Below, piece after piece: positions 28,901 to 37,865 of a DNA stretch of 64,000 bases. Source of the DNA: an uncultured Bacteroides sp. (GTDB lineage Bacteria > Bacteroidota > Bacteroidia > Bacteroidales > Bacteroidaceae); assembly GCF_963675905.1 (NCBI RefSeq), contig NZ_OY780936.1, forward strand, positions 248,001 to 312,000, given 5' to 3'. The notes under the pieces are model-generated. The model saw nothing but the letters and a program-made list of their open reading frames with translations. It did not search any database and was not told the origin of the DNA. Every line of letters begins with the position of its first letter. Position 1 is the stretch's first letter. Made by a program: the position numbers and the translations under genes.

Positions 28901-29146
28901 GGCTGCAAAAGCAATGCTCTTTCCGTCCTTGCTCCATACCGGACAATATTCATAAGATTCGCTAATTGTCAGAGGATATGCAACGCCTCCATCTGACGGT
29001 ACAGAATAGATATCACCTTTATAAGTGAATAAGATTGATTTCCCATCTGGCGATATAGCTGTATATCTCAGCCAAAGAGGATTGTTTTGGCCCCAGGCAC
29101 AAATTGTCAGCATTGTGACAAAAAGAAACGCATAAATTTTTTTCAT
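25934..29146 (-). CDS. Tricorn-type periplasmic protease (S41 family with propeller and PDZ)
   Basis: The frame is open from 29230, but the ATG at 29146 starts a signal peptide (MKKIYAFLFVTMLTICAWGQ), giving 1070 aa. The N-terminal half consists of WD40/PD40-type beta-propeller repeats (ISPDGKSILF, WSKDGKSIAF, FSPDGRSLVY, FSPDGKEVAY). A very charged KDKKKDKDKEKEKK stretch lies near the middle. The C-terminal part has a tricorn core, a PDZ-like segment with GTIIEKIDGQ, and an S41 peptidase with DTRFNGGGNIHEQL and the Ser nucleophile in MGESNYSDAHLF. These proteases degrade peptides in the periplasm. It is on the opposite strand from both flanking loci and likely unrelated to glycan use. Family call is firm; role is not known. 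Confidence 0.9.
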   Translation of the reverse strand: MKKIYAFLFVTMLTICAWGQNNPLWLRYTAISPDGKSILFTYKGDIYSVPSDGGVAYPLTISESYEYCPVWSKDGKSIAFAADRYGNFDVYVMPATGGEAKRLTFHSGNEVPTTFTADNMDVLFSAYRQDLVTNAQFPISLINELYSVPVAGGKVSQVLTTPALNATITSTGNKLIFDDVKGYENLWRKHHTSSIAHDIWSYDYSNKQFTKLTQFNGEDRNPVFDSNNNDFYYLSEQNGSFNVFKSSLSNPSSNQALTHLSNHPVRFLTSSANNTLCFSYNGEIYTLKPGSEPQKVNITIANDGRTPIEKNMQVNSNFTEARLSPNGKEFVYVFRGEIFVSSIEGGITKRITNTPWQERSVSFSPDGRSLVYAAEKDNSWNIYTTTIARKEEPYFYVSTTLKEEPVITTDAEEFQPEFSPDGKEVAYLENRVVLKVINLKSKKTRTIMTADKNYSYADGDQYYKWSPDGKWFLVQFGYPERVMHPAIGLVASDGKGQIQDLTLSGYYSFTPKWVMDGKAMIWASTRDGAFQQGGNPISGDVYAMFFSKEAFDRSNLSKEEFALLREQEDKDKKKDKDKEKEKKDSLKKEIEIDWVNLTERKKKITTHTSSANDWILSKDGEKLFYLTSFEKGNDLWVTELRTKETKILAKLGVRNPSMELSTDGKFIFLLADGKAMKVNTESGKSETLKTNGEMMLNKTAENNYIFDHAWRQLKEKFYVESLHGVDWDFYYKEYKRFLPYLTNNYDFSEMLSEMLGELNASHTGSGYRNYQSLTDQTASLGVFFDYGYTGKGLRIAEVIEQGPLDKAVSKVIAGTIIEKIDGQSTDSIDFYQLLNRKVDKLILLSVYNPSTNKRWEESVKPISSGEEGELLYKRWVKNRRNEVEELSNGKVGYIHVRSMDDESMRTVVEEALGRNIGKQALIIDTRFNGGGNIHEQLSDFLNGKNYCDIIPHGQYVGSEPQNKWKKPSIVLMGESNYSDAHLFPVAYKLKGVGKTLGMPVPGTGTFVWWETQIDPTIYFGIPMGGWRTPDGKFCENNQMEPDIKVTNSPDIMSSGRDQQIEAAVKELMKK

Positions 29147-29227
29147 CTTTAGATATCCGTTAATTATAAAAATGTATGTAAAGTTATAGTAAGAATTATA
29201 TAATAGTAATAAGCTGTGAAATCTATA

Positions 29228-29235
29228 CAAAGATA
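29228..29235 (-). promoter_or_regulatory. Possible -7 element of the protease gene
   Basis: TATCTTTG on the minus strand matches TAnnTTTG and would give a ~75-nt leader to the ATG at 29146. No TTTG is seen at the right spacing. Confidence 0.35.
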
Positions 29236-29289
29236 GATTATTTAATTTGTATAATTATAGAATTGTAACTGAATTATTATAAACAATAA

Positions 29290-29297
29290 TACATTTG
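29290..29297 (+). promoter_or_regulatory. Possible -7 element of the second susC
   Basis: TACATTTG matches the Bacteroides -7 box and would give a leader of about 130 nt to the ATG at 29434. The upstream TTTG is not found at standard distance. A weaker candidate is TCCCTTTG at 29370-29377. Confidence 0.35.
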
Positions 29298-29433
29298 AGG
29301 TAACAGTATTGACACAAACTTGTTACTTAGCTTTAACCTTTCGTTCATATTATGTTAATATCAATTAAGTCCCTTTGCACTCGAAAAGTAAAGGCACTTT
29401 GCTTATTCGGAATATTAACTATATAAAATAATT

Positions 29434-32400
29434 ATGAACGCTAAAATCTCAGTCTTAACGCTAAATCGGATTTTGTTAATTATGCTGTTTGCCGTTTTAC
29501 CGGGAATAGCTTTTGCACAAAGTACAGTTAAAGGTAAAGTGACCGATAAAACGGGTTCTCCTTTAATTGGTGCAACAGTTTCGGTTAAGAACACAACAGT
29601 TGGTGTAATCACAGACTTAAATGGTGAATACAGCTTAACCACAAAAAACAACCTTACAAGTAAGAATATTCTTGTATTTAAGTTTATTGGTTACAAAACG
29701 AAAGAAGTTGCTTTTAAAAATACAGTTATTAATGTAGAGCTTGAAGATGAAGCAACTCAACTTGATAACGTAGTTGTAACCGCTTTGGGAATTAAACGTG
29801 AAGAACGTGGACTAGGTTATTCCACACAGACAGTGAATGGAGACATGATAACGGGTGCAATGCCTAATAACTGGTCGTCGGCACTTAGTGGTAAAGTAGC
29901 CGGTCTTAGTATCGCTTCTCCAGGTGGTCCGCTTGGTTCCACACGTATCTCATTACGAGGCGATGTTTCTTTGAATCAAGATGGAAATAATGCATTGATA
30001 GTAGTCGACGGAGTTCCAATGAGTAGCCCGATGAGTAATCCGGGTGTGGCTTATGGAGCAGGTTCATCATCCGAACTATCAGTCGATTATGGTAACGGGT
30101 TCTCTGATATCAATCCCGAAGATATTGATAATATTCAGGTTCTGAAAGGTGCCAGTGCAACAGCGCTTTATGGAACACGTGCCGCCAATGGTGTGATTAT
30201 GGTCACCACAAAATCGGGAAGCAGTGCAAAGAAAGGTATTGGGGTTACGTTCAATTCAAACTTCAGCATGGACGATGTGATGAGATGGCCCGATTACCAA
30301 TATGAGTTTGGACAAGGTTTACCAAGCAATATAGGTAAAGAAGGAACCGATTATGCCGGACAGTTGTACTATTCTTATGGAACAGGTAATGGCAATAGCA
30401 GTACCAGTGGAACAAGTAGTGCCTATGGTGCCCGGTCTGATGCCAACCAACTTTATTACCAATACGATCCTGTGACTCAGACACGTGCAACTACTGCCAC
30501 TCCATGGGTCCCTTATAAAGACAATAGAAAAGCCCTGTTCCAAACAGGATATACACTGACCAATTCAGTGGCTATTACAGGTAAAAACGACAAAGGTTCT
30601 CTCCGTGCTTCGTTTACCCATACAAAGAATGAATGGATTTTGCCCAATACAGGTTTCGAAAGATTCATTGTAAGTGCTACTGCTCAGCAACAGGTTTCAC
30701 GGGTATTGAAAGTGAACTTCAAGGCCAGCTATACCAACCGTCAGATAGACAATACCCCTGCATTGGGTTATAACAGCAACTCTGTTTCTTATTTTCTTAT
30801 TTTCCAGAATCCAAACGTTAACCTCGACTGGCTTCGCCCTATCTGGAGAACAGGACAGGAGAATGTAAAACAGCTACAACCTTACAGCTCATTCATTGGT
30901 AATCCTTTCTTTACACTCTATGAATCAGAAAATCCATCCGAGAAACATAGCGTTGTGTCATCTGCGTCGGCTACTCTTCAGTTAAGCCATAAGCTCGACT
31001 TTATGGTTCGCTCGGGTATTCAGCTCTCTGCTGATCAACGCGAACAGCATCGTCCGGTAAGTGATGTGGTTTATGCTAACGGATTCTTTAAAAAGCAGAA
31101 TGTATTTGATTATGAAATGAACCACGATGCATTACTTACTTATCACGATAGTTATAGCAACGGATTGCATGTAAATGCCTCTGTGGGAGGAAATATGATG
31201 AAACAATATTATGATATGCTCTCTGCATCAGTTACCGGATTAATTACCCCGGGAGTATATAAACTGGCTAATGGAGTTTCTGATCCTCAAGTGAAGTCAA
31301 CAATAAATAACAAGCAGCTTAACAGTCTTTATTTTGCAGCCAACTTTGCTTACAAAGATAAAATTTTTGTCGATGTAACCGGCCGTAACGACTGGTCGTC
31401 TACGCTTCCAAAAGAAAACTGCTCATTCTTTTATCCATCAGTAAGTTCTAGTTTCCTTATCAATGAACTTGTAAAGCTTCCCAGAGAAATCAGCTTGTTA
31501 AAGTTTAGAGCATCGTGGGCACAGGTAGGTAATGATACCGATCCTTACAAAACATCTGCTTACTATAACACCAGCGATTTTGCCGGTTCTGTTGAAGTTG
31601 CATCTACGCTTTACAATAAAAACTTTAAGCCGGAGATCTCAACGAATTACGAAACCGGTTTCGATTTTAGGATGTTTAAAAACCGAATAGGACTCGACTT
31701 TAGTTTCTACTATAACCGCACCAAGAATCAGATTCTCGATGCACCGATGGACCCTACAACCGGATATACTCGTGCAACAATCAACTCGGGTAATGTACGT
31801 AACCGCGGTTACGAAGTAGAGCTGAATGCCACTCCCGTGTTGAGCAAAGAATTTAGCTGGAAAACATCTCTTACATGGTCCAAAAATGAAAATAAGATTC
31901 TTTCTTTGGCCGAAGGTGCCGATGAAAATCAGTTAATCAGCAGCATTGGTAGTGCTTCCCTGATAGGTAGAGTAGGAGGAACAAGTGGTGACCTTTGGGG
32001 ATATAAACTTGTTCGTAATGAAATGGGAGATGTAGTAATCGGAGCAAACGGCTTGCCTGAGCGTGGCGCAGAGATTGAATACGTAGGATGTGTTTATCCT
32101 GGATGGAAAGCCGGATTCTACAACGAATTTACCTATAAGAACGTGAAATTCAGCTTCCTGATAGACGGACAGATGGGAGGAAAGATCTATTCACAATCTC
32201 ATCACAAAATGACCGAGCAAGGAAAACTGAAACATACACTCAACGGACGATTACCAGGTACTGAATATTATATTGGAGCAGACGATCCACGTCTCACAAG
32301 TAACACAGGTCTTACTCAGCTTGGAGGTGTATATATGGTAGCTCCTGGAGTAGTGAAAAACAGTGATGGTAGCTACAGTACAAACGAAAAGCTGATTACT

Positions 32401-32706
32401 GTAGAGGCCTATAACAAGGAGTATTACAGAATAGCCAATGTAGAAGCAAATACTTTCGATGCCTCATTCCTTAAGTTAAGAGAAGTTCGTCTGGAATATA
32501 GCTTACCTAAAAAGATACTCAACAGAAGTCCGTTTACCAATGCATCTATAGCTTTCTACGGAAGAAACCTGCTTTGCATCACCGACTATCCATTGTTTGA
32601 TCCTGAAACGGCAGCACTGAGTGGAAGTTCTATAACTCCGGGAATTGAGACCGGTTCGCTTCCTTCAACCCGCACATTGGGCGTAAATATAAACCTTAGC
32701 TTTTAA
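29434..32706 (+). CDS. SusC-like TonB-dependent transporter (phosphoesterase-linked locus)
   Basis: 1090 aa, intact. Signal peptide (about residues 1-28, ending AFAQ), carboxypeptidase-regulatory-like domain (about 30-110), plug starting [21 protein letters not shown] (rather than VVVVGYGT), [21 protein letters not shown] near 245, and a C-terminal beta-strand LGVNINLSF. There is no STN domain, so it is not built to signal to an anti-sigma factor. It forms the outer-membrane channel for whatever its SusD partner at 32735 captures. Unlike the other two SusC proteins here, no glycosidase follows; two phosphoesterases do. Regulation is not visible in the window. Confidence 0.94.
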   Translation: MNAKISVLTLNRILLIMLFAVLPGIAFAQSTVKGKVTDKTGSPLIGATVSVKNTTVGVITDLNGEYSLTTKNNLTSKNILVFKFIGYKTKEVAFKNTVINVELEDEATQLDNVVVTALGIKREERGLGYSTQTVNGDMITGAMPNNWSSALSGKVAGLSIASPGGPLGSTRISLRGDVSLNQDGNNALIVVDGVPMSSPMSNPGVAYGAGSSSELSVDYGNGFSDINPEDIDNIQVLKGASATALYGTRAANGVIMVTTKSGSSAKKGIGVTFNSNFSMDDVMRWPDYQYEFGQGLPSNIGKEGTDYAGQLYYSYGTGNGNSSTSGTSSAYGARSDANQLYYQYDPVTQTRATTATPWVPYKDNRKALFQTGYTLTNSVAITGKNDKGSLRASFTHTKNEWILPNTGFERFIVSATAQQQVSRVLKVNFKASYTNRQIDNTPALGYNSNSVSYFLIFQNPNVNLDWLRPIWRTGQENVKQLQPYSSFIGNPFFTLYESENPSEKHSVVSSASATLQLSHKLDFMVRSGIQLSADQREQHRPVSDVVYANGFFKKQNVFDYEMNHDALLTYHDSYSNGLHVNASVGGNMMKQYYDMLSASVTGLITPGVYKLANGVSDPQVKSTINNKQLNSLYFAANFAYKDKIFVDVTGRNDWSSTLPKENCSFFYPSVSSSFLINELVKLPREISLLKFRASWAQVGNDTDPYKTSAYYNTSDFAGSVEVASTLYNKNFKPEISTNYETGFDFRMFKNRIGLDFSFYYNRTKNQILDAPMDPTTGYTRATINSGNVRNRGYEVELNATPVLSKEFSWKTSLTWSKNENKILSLAEGADENQLISSIGSASLIGRVGGTSGDLWGYKLVRNEMGDVVIGANGLPERGAEIEYVGCVYPGWKAGFYNEFTYKNVKFSFLIDGQMGGKIYSQSHHKMTEQGKLKHTLNGRLPGTEYYIGADDPRLTSNTGLTQLGGVYMVAPGVVKNSDGSYSTNEKLITVEAYNKEYYRIANVEANTFDASFLKLREVRLEYSLPKKILNRSPFTNASIAFYGRNLLCITDYPLFDPETAALSGSSITPGIETGSLPSTRTLGVNINLSF

Positions 32707-32734
32707 TCATTCATAAATGTAACAGATAAACGAA

Positions 32735-34189
32735 ATGAAAATAATTAGAAATATATTAGGAAGTTTGCTTTTGGGAGGATTCTTATGTACCTCATGCACC
32801 GGCAACTTTGATGAACTGAATACAGACCCAACCCGCTTGCAGGATGCTAATCCGGGAACATTGCTCGATCCTATTCTCTATGGAATGGCCACTACCAACT
32901 GGAGTAAATTCAATAGCCATACGTTTCAGTTGATGCAATGCAAAATATCCATGTCCAATACCAGTGGAGTGGGATGGTACTATATGAGTGATGCAGCCGG
33001 AGACGGAACCTGGACTACTTATTATAAGTGGCTGAATAATATCCGCGAAATGGGCGATCAGGCAGAAACTCTTAATGAACCCAATTATAAGGCTATATCT
33101 CTTACACTGAAAGGTTGGATTTACGGACTGCTTGCCGATAGCTTTGGTGATGTGCCAATGACAGAAGCCTGCCGTGGAGATGAGAAGATTTATACGCCAA
33201 AATTTGATACTCAGAAGGAAGTTTACCAAGCCATCATTAACGAACTCGATTCGGCTAATCGGCTCTTTGTACAGACTAGCGGACTGAAGTATAATACCGG
33301 TGGTGAAATGATGTATGGAACCGATAATACACTTGTTTCCGGAAAATCAGCCGGAATACTTAAATGGAAGAAATTCTGTAATTCCCTTCGTATGCGTACC
33401 CTTCTTCGTGTGCTCGATGTGGATGGTTTGAATGCAAAAGCAGAGCTGGTTAAAATGATAAACGATCCTGCTACCTATCCGGTGTTTGAGTCCAATGACG
33501 ATGCAGCGAAAGTATATATAACCGGTGTAGCTCCCGAGGAAGCCCCACTAGTTCGTCCTGCCGATTTTACATCCTATATATGCCTCTCAGAATTCTTTAT
33601 CAATAACCTGTCGGCACTAAAAGATCCCCGCCTTCCTCTTTTTGCCAAGACAGCAACAAACGGAACAGTAAAATCATATATAGGTTGGCCAAGTGGGTAT
33701 GATATTGCCCCATCGTATAACGCTTCAATACCCAACGTAACTGTTGCAACAGCACCAATGAATCTTATGCTTATGACCTATGCCGAGGTAGAACTTATCA
33801 AAGCAGAACTAGCCCTTAAGGGAATTATAACAGACGATGCTAAAACACATTACGAAAATGGTGTGAAAGCTGCGATTACTCAATGGGGAGGAGTGGTTCC
33901 TACAAACTATTTCGATAATGAAAAGGCCGCATACAACGGAACAATGGAACGAATTATGATACAAAAATTCTTCGCACTGATGTTCTGCGATTACCAGCAA
34001 TGGTTTGAGTACAACCGCACCCAGCTTCCTGTGATGCCGGTAGGTAATGGAGTACCCGAAGGAAACAAGATGCCTTCTCGTTTTAAATATCCTGCATCTT
34101 TGCAACGCACCAATTTAATCAATTACCAGGCTGCTAAAAGCAACATGGGAGGCGATGATTTTAATATTAAATTAATCTGGCAAAAATAA
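32735..34189 (+). CDS. SusD-like lipoprotein (SusD_2 type)
   Basis: 484 aa, starting 28 bases after its susC partner. A lipoprotein signal ends in CTSCTGNFDELN with Cys21 or so as the lipid site. The sequence TDPTRLQDANPGTLLDPILYG near residues 31-51 and LKGWIYGLLADSFGDVPMTEA near 125-145 are typical of the second SusD branch (starch-binding, outer-membrane, SusD_2), which is shorter than the SusD/RagB type. The C-terminal part has MLMTYAEVELIKAELALKG. It would bind the substrate at the cell surface for the SusC at 29434. A terminator follows, so the three downstream genes probably have separate or readthrough expression. Confidence 0.92.
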   Translation: MKIIRNILGSLLLGGFLCTSCTGNFDELNTDPTRLQDANPGTLLDPILYGMATTNWSKFNSHTFQLMQCKISMSNTSGVGWYYMSDAAGDGTWTTYYKWLNNIREMGDQAETLNEPNYKAISLTLKGWIYGLLADSFGDVPMTEACRGDEKIYTPKFDTQKEVYQAIINELDSANRLFVQTSGLKYNTGGEMMYGTDNTLVSGKSAGILKWKKFCNSLRMRTLLRVLDVDGLNAKAELVKMINDPATYPVFESNDDAAKVYITGVAPEEAPLVRPADFTSYICLSEFFINNLSALKDPRLPLFAKTATNGTVKSYIGWPSGYDIAPSYNASIPNVTVATAPMNLMLMTYAEVELIKAELALKGIITDDAKTHYENGVKAAITQWGGVVPTNYFDNEKAAYNGTMERIMIQKFFALMFCDYQQWFEYNRTQLPVMPVGNGVPEGNKMPSRFKYPASLQRTNLINYQAAKSNMGGDDFNIKLIWQK

Positions 34190-34213
34190 CTACCTTTCTC
34201 TCTTGAAATCAGT

Positions 34214-34262
34214 AAGGCCGTGTAACGAGAATTAAATAATTCTGTTACCCGGCTTTAATCTT
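34214..34262 (+). terminator. Terminator after the second susC-susD pair
   Basis: A long imperfect stem pairs 34214-34233 with 34238-34256 (AAGGCCG...GAATT with AATTC...CGGCTT), followed by TTAATCTTTT. Two single-base bulges interrupt it. Confidence 0.72.
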
Positions 34263-34366
34263 TTAGTCATAATGTAGAAATATAAAATCACTCTCTTTGC
34301 ATCTGTAAAGAGATCGTATTAATAATTCAACATATTGTATCTATAAATAATTAATAGAAAAATAAG

Positions 34367-34909
34367 ATGAAAAAAACAATGTTATTCTGCATCGTGGCTT
34401 TACTAGCCGTTCAGTCTGTATTTGCACAGCAAAATCAGGTTTTGGCAATGAATACGCCTGCTTCAGGAAAAACGTCTGATGATATTATAAAAGCAGATGA
34501 CGAAGAAATGTTTGTATTCGAAGTTTATGGAACTATTCCGGCTCCAAAAGTCACATTCGAAGAAGAACACTTTCTGGGTGAGCCACTCTCATCAAAGTGG
34601 ACAGCCTTTAATCAGAATTATACCCGCGTGTACAATGTCAGTGTAGGCTTCTCGGATGCTGCGGTTGAGATTGTGAAACCGGTAATCTATAAAGCTGTCA
34701 ACAAAGTAAATAAGTACTATAAGAAAAGTACTCACAACGGTTCAGTGAATAAGGAAGAAGCTGTTAGCAAGCTTACCCGTATACTCGACTGTGCCAATGT
34801 GCTCTGCTTTGAAGATAATACAGGGAAATTTGAAAATGCACTGAACAAAGCAAAAACTCCCGAAGAGATTATTTCTCTTTTCAATAAAGTAACAATTAAG
34901 GTTCTTTAA
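34367..34909 (+). CDS. Secreted protein of unknown function (180 aa)
   Basis: I do not recognise this protein. It has a signal peptide (about residues 1-21, ending VFAQ) and no lipobox, so it is probably periplasmic or exported. The middle has an acidic patch (KADDEEMFVFEVYG, about 43-56). Two Cys (142 and 147) lie five residues apart in DCANVLCFEDN. The C-terminal third is predicted helical (KTPEEIISLFNKV). There is no metal-binding or hydrolase motif. It lies between susD_2 and the calcineurin-like gene, 26 bases before the latter, so it is likely co-transcribed with the phosphoesterase. A substrate-binding or accessory role is only a guess. Codon use and composition do not stand out from the neighbours. 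Confidence 0.8.
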   Translation: MKKTMLFCIVALLAVQSVFAQQNQVLAMNTPASGKTSDDIIKADDEEMFVFEVYGTIPAPKVTFEEEHFLGEPLSSKWTAFNQNYTRVYNVSVGFSDAAVEIVKPVIYKAVNKVNKYYKKSTHNGSVNKEEAVSKLTRILDCANVLCFEDNTGKFENALNKAKTPEEIISLFNKVTIKVL

Positions 34910-34935
34910 TAAACGAATAAAAGATTTTCGATAAA

Positions 34936-36414
34936 ATGAATAGATTATTTAGAGATATCATCTTCAATGTTTTATTAGTGTTTGTTATTCCATTTGTAAG
35001 CTGTCAGGCCGCTGGCGGTTCTGACAGCCAAATGGGAGACAGTATTGCCGATAAGGCAGGTATGACTGTTAAAGGCGTAGTGACTGATGCAAGCGATAAA
35101 CCAATTGAAGGTGTAGTAGTGAACGATGGTTCAAATTTTACATTAACTAATGATAAAGGAGTTTATTATCTTCCCACTAACTTGCAGCAAAGTTCGTTCG
35201 TTACTATTTCTGTTCCGGCGGGTTATCAGTTGACATCCACAAGCGGCATAGCAAGTGGATACTATTCAAAGCTGAGCAGTGATAAAAAGGTAAACCAGTG
35301 TAACTTTACACTCCGGGAACGCACAGCACCACTCAACGAGTTTACTTACCTGGCTATTTCCGATCCGCAAGTAAAGAATACCACACAGCTTGGTCGTTTC
35401 AATGAAGAAACGATAGTCGATTTAAAAAATTATGCAACCCTGCATTTTGATAAAGAGATTATAGGCATGACATTGGGCGACAATGTATGGGATGCCATGG
35501 GATTGTTTCCCTTATATAAAGCAACAGTTTCTAACCTTGGATTCACTATATTTCATACCATTGGTAATCACGATTTCGATCTGAATTATAACGATCGCCA
35601 CAACACTACCGATACATCGGGGAAATATGCAGAGCAAACCTATGAATCCTTTTTTGGCCCTACAGATTATTCCTTCAACATTGGTAATGTGCATGTGGTT
35701 ACCATGAAGTCCATTGATTATTTCAAGAATAAAGAGTACACAACGAAACTCTCAACCGAACAATTGGAGTGGCTGAAGAAAGATCTCAGTTACGTAAAAT
35801 CCGGTTCATTGGTTTTCCTTAATCTTCATGCTCCCACTTCCAATCGTAGTACAGACGGTTCGGGAAACATAAGTAATGCTGCTCAGTTGATGAAGATTCT
35901 AAAAGATTATCGTGTACACATCTTTGCAGGACACACCCATTTCTATGAGAATGAAGAAGTAACTTCTACCATTTACGAACACAATATAGGGGCCGCATGT
36001 GGTGCCTGGTGGGCAGGAGAGGTGAATAAAGACGGTTCGCCAAATGGTTTTCTCGTTGTCGATGTTAAAGGAGACGATGTAAAGTGGCACTACAAAGCCA
36101 CAGGTAGCAATCTTAATTATCAGTTTCGTGTTTACAAACCCGGAGAGTTTGCAACACAGACTGGATGCGTGGTGGTTAATTACTGGGACTGGGATACCCG
36201 CTGTCAGGTGAAATGGTACGAAGACGGGGTATTGAAAGGCACAATGGAACAATTCCAGGACGAAGATCAGGATTATATAACCATGAAAGGAGAAGCTTCC
36301 GGTTACCGCACTCTACATTTGTTTCGGGCAACTCCATCGGCCGGAACAAAAAACATAACCATAGAAGTTACTAATCGTTTCGGTGAGGTTTACACAGAAA
36401 ACGTATCAATCTGA
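34936..36414 (+). CDS. Calcineurin-like metallophosphoesterase lipoprotein
   Basis: 492 aa. A lipobox (PFVSC, Cys23) marks a lipoprotein. An N-terminal beta-sandwich (about 42-125, with GVVTDASDKPIEGVVVNDG) resembles the MetallophosN or carboxypeptidase-regulatory fold. The metallophosphoesterase core shows Asp143 in AISDPQ, GDN at 181-183, GNHDFD at 210-215, a His in LNLHAP and GHTHFYEN. The usual D-x-H first motif is D-P-Q, as in one branch of this group. A C-terminal beta domain (about 370-492) matches the MetallophosC type. Such enzymes hydrolyse phosphomonoesters or diesters using two metal ions. With the PHP enzyme at 36618 and an adjacent SusC/SusD pair it likely removes phosphate from an imported or captured ester. 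It ends TGA, one codon before TAA. Confidence 0.88.
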   Translation: MNRLFRDIIFNVLLVFVIPFVSCQAAGGSDSQMGDSIADKAGMTVKGVVTDASDKPIEGVVVNDGSNFTLTNDKGVYYLPTNLQQSSFVTISVPAGYQLTSTSGIASGYYSKLSSDKKVNQCNFTLRERTAPLNEFTYLAISDPQVKNTTQLGRFNEETIVDLKNYATLHFDKEIIGMTLGDNVWDAMGLFPLYKATVSNLGFTIFHTIGNHDFDLNYNDRHNTTDTSGKYAEQTYESFFGPTDYSFNIGNVHVVTMKSIDYFKNKEYTTKLSTEQLEWLKKDLSYVKSGSLVFLNLHAPTSNRSTDGSGNISNAAQLMKILKDYRVHIFAGHTHFYENEEVTSTIYEHNIGAACGAWWAGEVNKDGSPNGFLVVDVKGDDVKWHYKATGSNLNYQFRVYKPGEFATQTGCVVVNYWDWDTRCQVKWYEDGVLKGTMEQFQDEDQDYITMKGEASGYRTLHLFRATPSAGTKNITIEVTNRFGEVYTENVSI

Positions 36415-36509
36415 CTATAAAGGCACAACATTTCTTTTTCTTTTCAGCAACTTAATAGTAAAAATGATGCTCGTTTAACGCTTTTATTTTATTAAAATTC
36501 TTAACTTAC

Positions 36510-36551
36510 ACGCTCATTTGTTTTTGAATCATATTGATGAATTATGAGCGT
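36510..36551 (+). terminator. Inverted repeat between the two phosphoesterase genes
   Basis: ACGCTCAT (36510-36517) pairs with ATGAGCGT (36544-36551) around a 26-nt loop; a TTTCATTTTTAC stretch follows. It could be a terminator or a binding site for the PHP gene. Confidence 0.35.
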
Positions 36552-36617
36552 ATAAATGTAGCTTTCATTTTTACTTCAAGTATGCTAACAGTTTAAATCA
36601 GATATAATATACATCTA

Positions 36618-37721
36618 ATGAAACAAAGAACATTACTCTTCGGAATGATTGTGCTGGCACAGTCATTTTTTATGAATCTTGCTGCACAAGAGCGCCACGA
36701 ACTTAAAGTGCCCGATATAGAGGGTTATAAAACACTGAAATGCGATTTCCATATACACACAGTCTTTTCCGACGGATTGGTATGGCCATCTGTTCGTGTG
36801 GGAGAAGCTTACCTCGAAGGACTCGATGCCATTGCCATTACAGACCATATTGAGTATCGTCCTCATAAAAAGGATATTGATGCTAAACTCGGTCGCTCGT
36901 TCGAAATAGCCGAAAAGGCAGCAAAAGAAGCAGACGTGCTTGTGATCCGCGGAAGCGAAATCACCCGTTCCATGCCTCCGGGACACTTCAATGCTATCTT
37001 TCTTGCCAACAATGATTCTCTGGATAAAAAAGACTGGAGAGATAGCTTTAAGGCTGCCAAGGCACAGAACGCTTTTATATTCTGGAATCATCCGGGATGG
37101 GCAGCTCAACAGCCAGATTCTACTAAATGGTGGCCCGAACATACCGAACTCTACAATGCCGGTTGCATGAACGGAATAGAAGTTGTAAACGGAAGAGAAT
37201 ATTATCCCGAAGCACTTCAATGGGCGCTTGATAAGAAGTTGACCATGCTTGGCAACTCAGATATTCATGCACCTATCAATACTGATTATGACTTTGCCAA
37301 AGGGGAACATCGCACCATGACTTTTGTCTTTGCCAAAGAACGAAGTATTGAGGGTATTTGTGATGCATTGATCAACAGACGCACTGCCGTATATGCTGGA
37401 AATAAAATTATTGGTGAAAGTAAATACCTGAAAGCATTGTTCGAAAGCGCCATTGAAGTAACGGATGTGGTTAAAAGCGATAAAAACGTTAAAATCACCT
37501 TCAAGAATAAGTCCGATCTTACCTTCAAGTTATTAAAAACAAAACATAACCCGGATGTGGTTTATTTCCGTAACTATACCATAAAGCCTAATGCAACCGA
37601 AACTGTAACTGTGAAGCTGGAGAATGGTACAAAGGAAGGAAATGTAAACTTTGAGATAACCAACCTTGTTGTTGAACCCAATCACGGTTTAAGCTACACT
37701 TATAAAGTTATGGCTAAATAA
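36618..37721 (+). CDS. Secreted PHP-domain phosphoesterase
   Basis: 367 aa with a signal peptide (about residues 1-23, ending LAAQE). The PHP metal site is clear: His45 and His47 in DFHIHTVFSDG, Asp76, His77 and Glu79 in AITDHIEY, a Glu in RGSEITR, His in WNHPG and GNSDIHAP near the C-terminal half of the core. Members of this group have been described as phosphodiesterases (the Sb-PDE type) as well as histidinol-phosphatase-like. The protein is exported, so it works in the periplasm. The last ~90 residues form a beta-rich tail. It lies downstream of the metallophosphoesterase with a 203-bp gap. Together they could open a diester and then remove the remaining phosphate. Confidence 0.88.
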   Translation: MKQRTLLFGMIVLAQSFFMNLAAQERHELKVPDIEGYKTLKCDFHIHTVFSDGLVWPSVRVGEAYLEGLDAIAITDHIEYRPHKKDIDAKLGRSFEIAEKAAKEADVLVIRGSEITRSMPPGHFNAIFLANNDSLDKKDWRDSFKAAKAQNAFIFWNHPGWAAQQPDSTKWWPEHTELYNAGCMNGIEVVNGREYYPEALQWALDKKLTMLGNSDIHAPINTDYDFAKGEHRTMTFVFAKERSIEGICDALINRRTAVYAGNKIIGESKYLKALFESAIEVTDVVKSDKNVKITFKNKSDLTFKLLKTKHNPDVVYFRNYTIKPNATETVTVKLENGTKEGNVNFEITNLVVEPNHGLSYTYKVMAK

Positions 37722-37786
37722 AATGGATAAAAAACTGTAACAATATATTTGGCCTGACTACATTACAAAAATTATGGCTAAATAAA
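37708..37786 (+). repeat. Short direct repeat at the end of the PHP gene
   Basis: TTATGGCTAAATAAA occurs at 37708-37722, covering the last codons and stop of the PHP gene, and again at 37772-37786, 64 bases on. The second copy is outside any gene and may be a small duplication scar. Confidence 0.6.
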
Positions 37787-37808
37787 TCTGCTTTTTTATT
37801 TTGACGGC

Positions 37809-37848
37809 GAATGAGCGCATAGGAGTTTTTCCCATGTGCTCATTCCAT
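37809..37848. terminator. Terminator between PHP gene and bacteriohemerythrin
   Basis: GAATGAGCGCAT (37809-37820) pairs with ATGTGCTCATTC (37834-37845), 12 bp with one mismatch, followed by CATTTTAT. It lies between converging genes. Confidence 0.7.
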
Positions 37849-37865
37849 TTTATAGAAAGTTATTC

